Shown here piece after piece: positions 39,491 through 49,825 of a stretch of 64,000 nt of DNA (position 1 is the first letter of the stretch; every line of letters begins with the position of its first letter). The stretch is taken from assembly GCA_009739215.1 (NCBI GenBank), contig VSJF01000008.1, positions 682,001 to 746,000 of the forward strand, written 5' to 3'. Under the pieces are notes generated by a model. The model did not search any database. It was not told the origin of the DNA and saw only the letters and a list, made by a program, of their open reading frames with translations. The DNA is from Floccularia luteovirens (lineage: Eukaryota > Basidiomycota > Agaricomycetes > Agaricales > Squamanitaceae). The translations under genes were made by a program, and so were the position numbers.

Positions 39491-39548
39491 GCACCATTTC
39501 GTGGCGTACAAGTTATCGTCAACCCAAATTCAAAAAGAACGAAGCAAG

Positions 39549-41113
39549 ATGTTTTTCACTCTGCTATTGACAGTGCTGTCAGTGGCAGCTGGCGCAGTAG
39601 CAAGACCTCAATCATACGCCGTCTGGGCTGCAGATTCTGCCATCAAACGAGGCCAAGGAAATGGCCTTGACTCAAGTGGAAAAGCAATCGTCTCTTATGA
39701 ACATGGAGAATTCCAATGGGGGCTTCGCCAGCTTTTTGACCGGACTGGGAACAGAACATACTTTGACTATATTCAAAAAGGAATCGATAATATAAGTATT
39801 TCCTAATGGTACGGTCCATGGAAGCTATAAGTGAGTGTTACCGAATATCGCAATGCAAGGTTGCTTATGGGCATTCATAGCGTACAAGACTTTGTACTGG
39901 ACCCCCTGAGGTAGTATTAACCATCAAGAGTAATATTTCAGAATTTGACTGTTGTCTTTTTAGAACTGGTCCTACTATGTTGTACCTGTTAGTCCTAACG
40001 ACCCATACGATGATTGGGAAAATCTTCTAATCGGAATTTAGGCTAGAAAAAACAGGTTTACAGAAATACAAAATTGCAGCGGATATATTCCGTGGCCAAC
40101 TGAATGGACACCCTCGCACAGCGCAAGGTCAATTTTGGCATAAACTGAAATATCCAAACCAAGGTATGCTTCACCTTAGAAGTGCACTGTTCTGTTCCGA
40201 CGAGAGAATTCCGATTGTTAGGTTGGCTTGATGGTATATACATGGGTGAAATATTCTACGCCACGTATACCCAGATGTTCCAGAAAACCAACACTACAGC
40301 ATTGGGTGAGTTACCAAGTCAAATTCTCATTTACAAGACGATTGATAAATCAACTTAGATGATATTACGTTACAATTCAGGCTGATGTTCCAAAACACTC
40401 ATCAAAATGCTACAGCACCTAATAACACTGGGTTAATGTACCACGGCTACGATTTCTCGCATACAACAGTCTGGGCATCACCGGACAGGGGTCATTCACC
40501 AGAAGTGTGGGACCGTGCCCTTGGTTGGTTCTCAATGGCCCTTGTTGACATCCTGGAAATCTTCCCCACTTCACACCCGGGCCATGCGGAAATTCTCAAT
40601 ATACTACAAACCTTGGCCCCTAAAATCAGGGATGCTGCTGATCCTACAACTGGCGCTTGGTGGCTCGTAATTACCCAGCCGAGCAGAGAAAAGAATTATT
40701 TTGAGAGCAGTGGGACTGCAATGTTTGTGTATTCACTTTTGAAGGCCGTAAGGCTGGGATACGTTCAAGACAGGGATGGGAGTATTGTGGCTGCGGCAAA
40801 GAAAGCATATGCGTACATGGTTGCGAATTGGGTGGTTCCAAATTCAGACGCCACCATGGGATGGTTAAATACGGTTGTGGTAGGTTCATCTCAATTATTA
40901 TAAGAGTCAGTAAATTCTAATCTCCCATTTTCTCCGTAATAGGTTGGAAGCTTGGATACAACAGGAGATTTCAATGTACGTTCAATGACTTACTGTTTAG
41001 TGATTTCGGGGCTCACTTTCCTTTAGTATTATGTCAGTCAACCAACAGACTTGAACGATCTGAAGGGATTGGCGGCGTTTTTGCTAGCAAGTTTGGAGTT
41101 TGAAAGGCTTTGA
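39549..41113 (+). CDS. GH105 unsaturated rhamnogalacturonyl hydrolase-like, copy 2
   Basis: Signal peptide MFFTLLLTVLSVAAGAVARP, then YAVWAADSAIKRGQGNGL, FDRTGNRTYFDYIQ, DPLRTGPTMLYL, KIAADIFRGQLNGHPRTAQG, GWLDGIYMGEIFYATY, MYHGYDFSHTTVWASPDRGH, WDRALGWFSMALVDILEIF, GAWWLVITQPS, YFESSGTAMFVYSLLKAVR, and an end DLKGLAAFLLASLEFERL-stop (TGA 41111-41113). It is the tandem sister of the preceding gene, with matching intron positions. One extra A at 39794-39795 (after GIDNI) breaks the frame before VFPNGTVHGSY; without it the exon is open. Secreted; would act after pectin lyases, releasing sugars for uptake. Confidence 0.82.
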
Positions 41114-41887
41114 CAATGTGTATATAATGATTTGACCCTTACTCGAGCACCCAGCATCACCTTCCAAGTTCTCTCTTGTAAGTAGGGTCAACAAGCAACA
41201 AGCACGTATATATGATTGCGTTAAAATTAAATCGAGAAAATGATGTAAAGCTAAGAATTGAGCACATTTGATATTAATATTGCAGGGACATAACCTGCCC
41301 CGTGGACGTCGATTGCATGTTGCACCTAGTTGTCTAGTTATCAATACAAGAATCCCCTTAGTTTCATGCTCATTTAAACGTACAGCAGTCTTCCTGTCCA
41401 TAGTTCCCGGACCTTGAGTAAAATAACTGCACGTCCTGCAAATGTAATGCACGTAGTAGTGATCCAGCCCTGGATATAGTGTCGCACAGTGAAGTGAACG
41501 CATATCGACAATAAAGGATTGTACAAGACAGTCATATGGCGATACGAAAACTTTGCCGTTGTAGTCCCATCTCATTTTAAGGGGGTCGGGATCAATGCAG
41601 ACCTGGAAACAAATATGATTCAGTACATCAGGGTAAAGAAGATTATTAGCGAAACAGCAGTAGCAAAAGTAAACTGTTCCTGAAAGACGAAAAAACGCTT
41701 GAGTTGAGTCACTCCAAGGGAAAGCAGCAGTTTGAAAATCTCGCCGGCGACATAGATATGTGTATTCACTCGCAAGTTCTCTTTCGATATCGTATGAGGG
41801 GTCATCATATGGAGTTGTGGCAATTGCACAAGACTTGTTAAGTCGCCTAGAATTCCTCAATTTCTTGGGTGATTTGGGGTATGGCAT
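41084..41887 (-). CDS. Unassigned ORF, antisense tail to GH105-2
   Basis: A 267-residue open frame with Cys/Tyr-rich segments (YTYLCRRRDFQTAAFPWSD, VYFCYCCFANNLLY, CIDPDPLKMRWDYNGKVFV). I do not recognise it. The last ~10 codons run antisense into the GH105 stop region, so the true 3' end is probably earlier, and an intron near 41600-41690 is possible. Another frame (41620-41829) also looks protein-like. It may be a real gene's last exons or a chance ORF in the spacer between converging genes. Confidence 0.3.
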   Translation of the reverse strand: MPYPKSPKKLRNSRRLNKSCAIATTPYDDPSYDIERELASEYTYLCRRRDFQTAAFPWSDSTQAFFRLSGTVYFCYCCFANNLLYPDVLNHICFQVCIDPDPLKMRWDYNGKVFVSPYDCLVQSFIVDMRSLHCATLYPGLDHYYVHYICRTCSYFTQGPGTMDRKTAVRLNEHETKGILVLITRQLGATCNRRPRGRLCPCNINIKCAQFLALHHFLDLILTQSYIRACCLLTLLTRENLEGDAGCSSKGQIIIYTLSKPFKLQTC

Positions 41888-42195
41888 TGTTGACCTGAAG
41901 TATTGTATGAGCGCTTCAAAGTGGTCAGTAGATGGAAAGGCAAGAATTCATGTCGAAGCCACCGTCCATTTCTCTCCTTTAAACAACATGATGTCAAAGC
42001 TGTTTCTTTGTTACCACGTGGTGGGATTTTCTGAAAGGCGCAAAGACCGTAGCCACTGTTGCTAACATACTTTATTATTTTTAGTAGGATATATGTTGCT
42101 ACATGGAAAGTCAGTCTGGCTAATCTATGTAATCATTTGTCAGAGAGGTGAGAAAAGGAGGCATAGTTTAAATTCAACATACCGGAAAACTTCTG

Positions 42196-43863
42196 TCAGT
42201 CCCAATCCTCATCATCCTCATCCTCCTCGTCACTATCACCCAATCTCTTGTTTCGCTCAAGTAATGCAGCGGCCAAAGCAGAGGTGAGGTCACCACCACC
42301 GCCACCAGAAGCAGCGGTAGCACCCCCAGCAGCAGCAGTAGCGGAGCTACCTGCATCAGTAGGAGGCGGAGGTGTTCCACGTGCTGGCGAAGCACTGGGG
42401 TCCGTCTTTCGCAAGGAGTGAACACCTTTGCCAGCAATGGAAGCCAAAAGATCACCTCTACCAGGCTGAGGGGCGGGTACACCAGCAATAGCTGGTGGTG
42501 CTGGGGCATCGTTTCCTACAGGCGGTGGTGGCGGAGGAGGGGGAGGAGGGGCGGGAGCACCTGTTTGGTTAGAGGGTGCCGGAGGTGGCGGAGGCGGTGG
42601 GGGTGGGGGCGGTGCTGGTGGAGGGACTGGTGGAGGGACTGGTGAGTCGGATTCGGCTTGTGGCTCTGCGACAGAAGGGACAACCCGAGCAGGTGGTGGC
42701 GGTGGACGCGACGGTGCCGCATTGGGCGGACGACGAGGCGGAGGTGGCGCTGCTCCCGTACTTGGTGGAGCTGGTCGAGTAGGAGGTGGGGGAGGAGCAC
42801 TTGTTTGCGGAGGAGGTCTGCGGGGAGGAGCTCTGGGCGCAGCAGGTGGTGTGGGTGGCGGGCTCGAAGGTGTTTGCATGGCGAGTGGGGGGGCTGGTTT
42901 CGGAGGAGCAGGTGTGACTGGAGGCGGAGGTGGTTGCGTTCGTAATGGTGGCTCTGGATGGGATCGAGTCGGAAGTGGGAATACGGGACTGTCCACTTGA
43001 TCGGAAGATGTGCTGTCGTTTTGGACATGACTCCGACGCGGTGGGGGAGGTGGCTTTGGTTTTTTTGCTTCCTTTGCTGGTGCCTTCTGCCCTTTGTCGT
43101 TCTCTCGAACAAAGGATTTAATGAATTCCATCTCTTTAGCGATGATTTCTTTGTCAATGCCCTTATCCTCCAGACTCCCAAGAAACGCCGTCCAAGATGG
43201 ATCGACACCCTCAGAAGTGAACCCTTTCTCGGGATCGTAGCCCATGTGTGCCACATGGATGAATGAACCAGATTTCGGACCAGATATCATGGACTTGTCA
43301 ATTTTCCCTCCTTTAGAAGATTTCTTCTTCTTTTCTGGCTGAGATTTACCTAGTTATCGAATAAATGGTGTCAGGACTGAGTCTGGAGCAAGGTGGACCT
43401 GCAATACCATTACTGGAATCCTTATTTGCGATAACTTTCTTCCAGAACTTTTTCGCTTCATGCTCATCAGCGAAAACGAACCCTATCATGCATTCCTATT
43501 GAGACACAATGGGACACAACATCATTATATAGTACACTAGGTTGAAAGTCAAACACTCACATCACCTTCAAAGGAATGGAAGAATGCTTTGTCTGGGTTG
43601 TACTCAAACCCTTTATATAGTTCATGTTCCCAAGTGATGCCTCGGTTCCCATCTAAGTCAACCAATCTGAAACTAAAAGAATTGGTATTGTTGTCCTTGA
43701 GGAATACCAAAGCGCCTTCTAGGCCAGTGTATGACCACTGGTTGGGCTGCGGATACGCATAGTATATTCGGGCGGGTGTTGCGAAGAATATCTTGTTAGA
43801 AGACGTCGGAATTGTTGACTTAATCTTTGCCTTCTCATCTGAAGAAAGGCCCTGAGAAGGCAT
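42196..43863 (-). CDS. LAS17: WASP/Las17-type actin nucleation-promoting factor
   Basis: Exon 1 gives a WH1 domain (IPTSSNKIFFATPARIYYAY, then FRLVDLDGNRGITWEHELY), completed by MIGFVFADEHEAKKFWKKV in exon 2. A basic patch (KKKKSSKGGKIDK) and a CRIB-like GBD (ISGPKSGSFIHVAHMGYD) follow. Next come a long proline-rich tract (runs of 6-12 prolines), a WH2 motif (GRGDLLASIAGKGVHSLRK), a central helix (LTSALAAALLERNKRLG) and an acidic end DEEDEDDEDWD-stop with the terminal Trp that binds Arp2/3. It activates Arp2/3 at endocytic patches, controlled by Cdc42/Rac and WIP (verprolin). The start at 43863 directly precedes the WH1 fold. About 500 residues. Confidence 0.95.
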
Positions 43864-44386
43864 TTATGAAGTACCTGTAAGTTATGTTTCTGTGAGTATG
43901 TTGTGTGATTAAGATTAAGAAAGAAAGTCGAGTAATTCGATGTCACATGTTGTCACGCTTATATTTGTGTTCACGACATCCCACCATATTGCTAACTTTT
44001 CTATCACTTTTTCAGCCGATACCTTCTCGACAAGCTTTGGGTAGGAATAACATTCAACACCTCTATCATAAATGTCAGCTAAAGACGGTATGGTGAAAAC
44101 TACAATTTTTAGTCTGGCAAGCTAACCCGGGTGCCAACTATCCGAGATGGAACAGCTCACGAGAACTCAGACTGTTGCTCGGCCAGTGTGTACACTATGC
44201 TGCTTCATGCTTAAGTAGCTTTTCCTGACAGCTCTTATTATAATGTGTCTCAGAACTTCGGCCAATGAGATATGAGGTAACTACTTTTGTTAAAACCTGC
44301 ATTTTCCATGGGTTATAGCTGTCAGTTGGCAATATATAAAGTTATAGAACTCTCTGAATATTGAAAAATAGCTTGCGAACACATCC
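43864..44386. other. Divergent promoter region WASP / GH24-1
   Basis: No gene. It contains a TATA box (AATATATAAA, 44331-44340) 47 bp before the first GH24 start. Confidence 0.45.
44331..44340 (+). promoter_or_regulatory. TATA box of GH24 copy 1
   Basis: AATATATAAA, 47 bp before the ATG; comparable boxes precede the other two copies. Confidence 0.5.
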
Positions 44387-45239
44387 ATGCACTACTTTGT
44401 CTTCCTCGTATTGACTGCCAGACTTGTGCAAGCCCTCAATGGCCCCTGCACTGTTGGTAATACTCCTGGTGTTTGTATCACTATGTCTTCCTGCTCTTCT
44501 GGTGGGGGCACGTCCACCGCTGGTCACTGCCCAAGTGACCCTTCCAACGTAATGTGTTGTACAAAATTATTATGCGGCAGTGGAGGAAATTGTCGTTTTT
44601 CCGACTCTTGTGCTTCGGGGAACACAGCTTCCGGTAAGCTCTGCCTTTCATGTAACGTTGCCCCCTTCTTACCGCTCTCTAGGGCTTTGTCCTGGACCAT
44701 CAAATTTTCAGTGTTGTCTTATATCTACTGGCGGTGCCAGTAACTGTAAGCTAACACCAGTAAACGCTGCCACAGTTACCCTCATAAAAGAGTTTGAAAG
44801 TTTTGTTCCCAGCCCTCCTCCCGACCCCATTGGCCTCCCCACCGTTGGTTATGGACATCGTTGCAAGCAGCCTGGCTGCGCAGAGGTTCCCTTCATGTTT
44901 CCCTTATCTGAAGCCCAGGCGTCCACTCTCTTGCAAACAGACCTAAACGAATTTACCCAGTGTGTTTCTGATGATGTTGCCGACTCCGTACAATTGAATG
45001 ATAACCAATATAGCGCTCTCGTATCTTGGGCATACAACGTGGGCCGCCCCAATGTAAAGTCCTCAACCTTAATCCGTCGTCTCAACGCTGGAGAAGATCC
45101 AAATATTGTTGCTGCTCAAGAGTTACCCAGATGGAACATGGGTGGAGGACAAATACTTCCAGGCTTGGTGAGACGTCGTGCTGCAGAAGTTAAACTCTTC
45201 CAGACACCTTCCACTACCATTGCCCACCCGGCGTGTTAG
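44387..45239 (+). CDS. Secreted GH24 lysozyme with N-terminal cysteine-rich domain, copy 1
   Basis: Signal peptide MHYFVFLVLTARLVQA, then a ~75-residue domain with many paired cysteines (NGPCTVGNTPGVC, GHCPSDPSNVMCC, NFQCC). One intron (GTAAGC donor just after ASG, ~44634; TCTAG acceptor) lies in it. The C-terminal GH24 domain has LIKEFESF, PDPIGLPTVGYGH and WAYNVG; by comparison with T4 lysozyme the catalytic Glu, Asp and Thr correspond to the E of FESF, the first D of PDP and the T of LPTVGYGH, all present. It ends AEVKLFQTPSTTIAHPAC. It would cleave bacterial peptidoglycan outside the cell. The most diverged of the three copies. Confidence 0.9.
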
Positions 45240-46711
45240 TTCGAACCTCCACCATCGATTGGAAGCGGTGGACCAATTAATCTTTCCTTGTATTATCTTA
45301 GTCCTTCCAGTTAAATCCACTCAGAAAGTGTACATGATTTACTCCGAGGTTCCTTTATTTCGCTTCGTGATTTATCACTTCACGGTTTTTCAGTTCTATG
45401 TAACATTGGCTGTGTATCTTCACCCATAAATTGAGATTGTTTTCATACATGGGACCAGCTTACATGCAACGAAGGACGGTTGCGTTGCTTTGGGACTCAT
45501 GATACTTGCAAGGATGATATCTCAAATCAAACTAACGCTTGCATTTTGTATTCTTGCAGAACAGAAAGTCACGGACCCATCATGGTATGACATATCTATA
45601 TTTATCTCAATAATACCTCATCAAAATTACTGTTGCATTTGTAGATAGGCCTGAGGGATTTAGTAAGGTTGTAGCGCACCACAACCACAAGCCAGCGATC
45701 TACTCCTCCTTTCCGATGAACAAGAAAGACCCTTTACCATTACCAACCCTTTTTTTTTGACGTTATTAGTAGTCTAACGGTGCTTCTAAATCTTTCTACC
45801 TTCACCTTACGGACAACTTACTCTTAGGATTGTGTCTGCTGTTCTATCAATGATATTTGTTTTTTATTACTTTCTCAATATCTACTCCTACATGCAACTT
45901 ACATTTCAGAGTGACATGTACCCCCAAAGAATATTTAGCGGGAGGATTGAGCATGGCCATCCAAAAATTTTCACACCACATGTAAGTAACGGCAAAGGTC
46001 CCAGGCAACCTTATGACCGTAATACAACAATCATAACTTTGTCACTGTTATGCACTCTGCAAATGCACGTATGTCAGGCATCTGTGCGGCCATCTGTCAG
46101 ATTCAGATTCTTATCTTGTTTTAGCTGTATTAATCTGTCAGACCCTATCCTAGTCTACCACATAGCAGTAAAGCTAAATTTAGAGTTTGTATGATGTTGT
46201 AACGTGTTTCATGATCAGACTCGCGGATGGACAAGATATTGAAAACTGATGAACGTCCTGGATAGTATTGACTTCTGTACATGAATGATTAAATCTTTGA
46301 TAAGCTTTCCGGAACTCGTTCATTGGGCATCACGGGATTTGTGATAGTTCAAATTCATCATCATGAACTTTACAAAAATTTTGCAGACTACAGCTTGACA
46401 GCTCACGATGATACCCACCTAAACAACATTGCCACCATGTGCTAGACCATTTGAAATCACACGATTCCACTGAATATTTAATCCCCGAATGTCTTGAACA
46501 TTATGTTGTATTCGCTTGCGAAGCTGATTTCTACCAGTTAAAATGAAGTGTATTTGGGAATGTACTCGGAATATTTGATGAACAAGAACGTATGACAGCG
46601 ATAATCGATAGTGACATGTGTCCTGACGACGACGAAAGTCGTATACTTATAAAGAAGGATTTTCTGTCAGCAATGAAGCAAAGTTGCAACCTCACAATCA
46701 TCGAAATCAAC
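45240..46711. other. Spacer between GH24 copies 1 and 2
   Basis: 1.5 kb, AT-rich, without a supported gene. The ORF at 45832-46194 is motif-free. A TATA-like ACTTATAAAG lies at 46645-46654 before copy 2. Confidence 0.4.
46645..46654 (+). promoter_or_regulatory. TATA box of GH24 copy 2
   Basis: ACTTATAAAG, ~58 bp upstream of the signal-peptide ATG at 46712. This supports that start over the earlier in-frame ATG at 46592. Confidence 0.5.
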
Positions 46712-47314
46712 ATGTTCAATATCTTCTTCCTCACCTTGATTGCTGGCATCGCACACGCTAAACACGCTACCGTCTGTGCCCCACCACCAGTCAATGATGC
46801 TACTATCGCTCTCATAAAAGAATTCGAAGGCTTTGTCGCGAGTCCTTCCCCCGACCCTATTGGCCTCCCTACCGTCGGCTACGGCCATCTCTGCAAGCAG
46901 ACTGACTGCGCAGAAGTCCCATTTTCCTTCCCTCTGACCGAAGCAGAAGCAGCCACCCTCTTACAGTCAGACCTGAAAACATATACACAGTGTATTTCGG
47001 ATGACATCAAGGATTCCATTAAACTCAACGACAATCAGTACGGTGCATTGTCCTCGTGGGCATTCAATGAGGGATGTGCGGGCATCGCGAGCTCCATGTT
47101 GCTTTCCCGTCTCAACGCCGGAGAGGATCCTAATACAGTTGCTGCTCAGGAATTACCAAAGTGGGTCCTCGCAGGTGGCCAAGTACTTCCCGGTCTCGTG
47201 CGCCGTCGTAATGCAGAGATTGTGCTTTTCCAAACCCCATCCAAAATTGTCGCACACCCACCTCCATGCCAAAAACAAAAAGTTACCAAGCCCAAGGCCC
47301 GTATGCAGGAATAA
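46712..47314 (+). CDS. Secreted GH24 lysozyme lacking the cysteine-rich domain, copy 2
   Basis: An intronless gene of 200 residues. Signal peptide MFNIFFLTLIAGIAHA runs almost directly into the lysozyme domain (CAPPPVNDATIALIKEFEGF, SPSPDPIGLPTVGYGH, LSSWAFNEGC, GGQVLPGLVRRR). The catalytic Glu-Asp-Thr set is intact. It lacks the ~75-residue N-terminal Cys-rich module of copies 1 and 3 and the intron within it. The tail is extended and basic (QKQKVTKPKARMQE). The sequence is much closer to copy 3 than to copy 1. The reading frame stays open upstream to 46592, but the TATA box and signal peptide favour 46712. Confidence 0.9.
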   Translation: MFNIFFLTLIAGIAHAKHATVCAPPPVNDATIALIKEFEGFVASPSPDPIGLPTVGYGHLCKQTDCAEVPFSFPLTEAEAATLLQSDLKTYTQCISDDIKDSIKLNDNQYGALSSWAFNEGCAGIASSMLLSRLNAGEDPNTVAAQELPKWVLAGGQVLPGLVRRRNAEIVLFQTPSKIVAHPPPCQKQKVTKPKARMQE

Positions 47315-48010
47315 TTGCGAGGTAGAAAGTCCTGATATCTAATATCTGTTACCAATTGCAACGCTTGTTTTGTATTGCGAATAAAGGAATGTGTCTTCTT
47401 TTGCGGTTAAATATACACACTTTGATATAGTTGGCATGAGAAGAGTTCTGGAGCCCACAAAAAATCCGCGTTTTGTTATTATTCATGGCTATCTGAGTAA
47501 TTCCAAATTTTCGGGTGGGGCCAACAACTTTAGTGAAGGTGGCAACATGTTTAGCCGGGTATTGTGTTAACGTTAGAGCTTGTAGTTGTCTTTTTTGGTG
47601 ACCTTCTGACTGGGTCGCTGATCAGTATTACCTAATCTGGTCTCCTTGACTTTGGCACACCACACAGAAGTCGGTAACCACGTACGAAAACAACAACTCC
47701 CTATCTAAGCATGCGCATATGCATGTGCTCCACTGTGGACCCGACTCTACGAAGCACCCGGGACCATTATTCTGCGTATGACTAAACCCTGGAATTCTTG
47801 AAAGTCATGATATTCGTGGTTTATTCGCCCGAACAGTTGATTCGACGATTCGAACTGTGCGTGTACTTGGGATTGCTGAGATATCCAAGAAGTCAGTACG
47901 CAGCAACCATCGAGAATACCATGTGCTCTAGCTACCACAAAATCTGTATATAAGGTGGTTTTTATGTCAATACTGCAGACAGTTCCAGATTCACAAGCAC
48001 CCAAATCGAA
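47315..48010. other. Spacer between GH24 copies 2 and 3
   Basis: No gene seen. A TATA box (TGTATATAAG, 47945-47954) precedes copy 3. Confidence 0.4.
47945..47954 (+). promoter_or_regulatory. TATA box of GH24 copy 3
   Basis: TGTATATAAG, ~57 bp before the ATG at 48011. It lies just before a competing upstream ATG (47955), which opens a different frame and is rejected. Confidence 0.5.
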
Positions 48011-48857
48011 ATGGTTAAGCTCTTCTACCTCACCTTATTTGCTGGCGTTGCACACGCCGCCCTTAATGGGCCCTGCACGGTGGGAAGTACTCCAGGTGTT
48101 TGCATCTCAACAAGCACCTGTTCATCAGGAGGAGGAACATCTACCGCCGGTCATTGTCCAAACGATCCTGACAATATTTTGTGCTGCACAAAGGCATGCT
48201 CAAGTGGCGGAATTTGTCGTTTTACAGATACCTGCGCATCCGGAAGAACTGTTTCTGGTAATTTATTTACCTAAGAATCAGTCACTTTGTTCTAACTTTA
48301 CTGATTTAGGTCTTTGTCCGGGACCCACCGATTTCAAATGTTGCCTACCTGGAACTAGCTGTGCTCCGCCACCTGTCAACGCTGCTACACTTTCCCTTAT
48401 AAAAGAATTTGAGGGTTTTGTTGCTAGCCCTTCTCCTGACCCCATTGGTCTCCCTACCGTCGGCTACGGTCATCTCTGCCAGCAGACTAACTGCGCAGAG
48501 GTTCCATTCTCCTTCCCTTTGACAGAAGCAGAAGCAACCACTCTCTTACAGTCTGACCTCAAGACATTCACAGCATGTATTTCGAACGACATCATTAGTT
48601 CAGTACGTCTCAACGATAACCAGTATGGTGCACTCTCCTCTTGGGCATTCAATGAGGGATGTGGCAACGTTGGGAGCTCCACATTGATTGCCCGTCTCAA
48701 TGCAGGCGAAGATCCCGATACAGTTGCTGCTCAAGAGTTACCAAAATGGGACATCGCCGGCGGTCAAGTACTTCCCGGTCTTGTTCGTCGTCGTGCTGCA
48801 GAAGTCACGCTCTTCAAAACGCCGTCTAGCATCATTGCTCACCCAGCACCTTGTTGA
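48011..48857 (+). CDS. Secreted GH24 lysozyme with N-terminal cysteine-rich domain, copy 3
   Basis: Signal peptide MVKLFYLTLFAGVAHA, Cys-rich module (NGPCTVGSTPGVC, GHCPNDPDNILCC, CRFTDTCASG) interrupted by one intron right after VSG at the same site as copy 1, then LCPGPTDFKCC and the GH24 domain (TLSLIKEFEGF, SPSPDPIGLPTVGYGH, LSSWAFNEGC, PGLVRRRAAEVTLF). Ends SSIIAHPAPC. Catalytic residues present. Copies 1 and 3 share domain and intron structure, so the Cys-rich module is ancestral and was lost in copy 2. A long shadow frame covers the first exon from 47955; the signal peptide and cysteine pattern decide in favour of this frame. Confidence 0.92.
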
Positions 48858-49825
48858 TCAGTTAACTTACGTCTAAGAACAAATCCAGGGCATTGAATTC
48901 AGACGGAGCACAGCCCATTGATTTATATATTTTGTTGTCATGATTGCCATTTGCAAGTAAACAGAAATATTAGTATGCTTTGCTCCCGGCTAATTTCATT
49001 GAACAATATTACAAATTTGATTGTGAACCACTGCCAAGTCTTACTGTATTGTGCTCATGAGGACTGATGAACATTCGATCAGAACCCCACAAAGCAAGGT
49101 TAAAGTGCTCACATTTTCCAGAGTGTGCCAACTTGAACGGAGTCAATTAATGAGATCAACAGAGCTGGAAGGTTGTTTCCTTATGCATTGTAAGTAGCAT
49201 GAGGCTAGTGGTCTGATTCAATTGCCCGCGGCTTTGATGTGTTAGTTCACAGATACAACCCAATTAAAAGTCTTTGAAACAGTAGCAGAGAACTCGTCGG
49301 CGTTGCGACTGGGAATTACACATGTACCACTGGTTGGGGTGGTCCCGTTTGTATCAAGGGCTTCCAGGTATCCACGAATTATTTCTCTTCAGAACCTCAA
49401 AACCCCAGGGCTGGCCATATGGCGTCAAAACTTGCCAGCGAGGCAAGGCTCCGATGAAATGAACATACTCTAATTCGACAGGAATTCCCCGAGCGTGGAC
49501 GTCACCGTTCTTCGAACGGACCTCTCAAGTTCTCATACCCACACTCCATCTAACTAGATGATTGTGGTACCCTGATGGCTCGGCATCGTATTCTGGATAG
49601 TTTCGGCAGAACAGCTATTTTCTTAAATAGACTCTGCTGCGCATCGCCAGTATATCGCCTTATGATTATCAAATTGACAGGTAATGCCTATATTCAACTA
49701 TTCTTTCTCGTCGAACCAACAATTAGAATATCTTGATCCGTATTTCCTCCATGTTGACTGCTTCTGACAACTAATTGGTATTGTAAAATTATCCAGATAA
49801 CGACAGAAAGATGAAGCAGGTACTA
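48858..49825. other. Convergent spacer GH24-3 / HyuB
   Basis: About 970 bp without supported genes, where two converging genes end. The ORF at 49698-49880 is antisense noise. Confidence 0.4.

Noticed and set aside
42418..43000. Several Trp/Arg- or Gly-rich plus-strand ORFs
   Set aside because: Antisense shadows of the proline-rich tract of the WASP gene.
47955..48857. 300-codon ORF over GH24 copy 3 starting at 47955
   Set aside because: Its first half is out of frame with the signal peptide and cysteine module; the open frame is an accident that merges with the real second exon.
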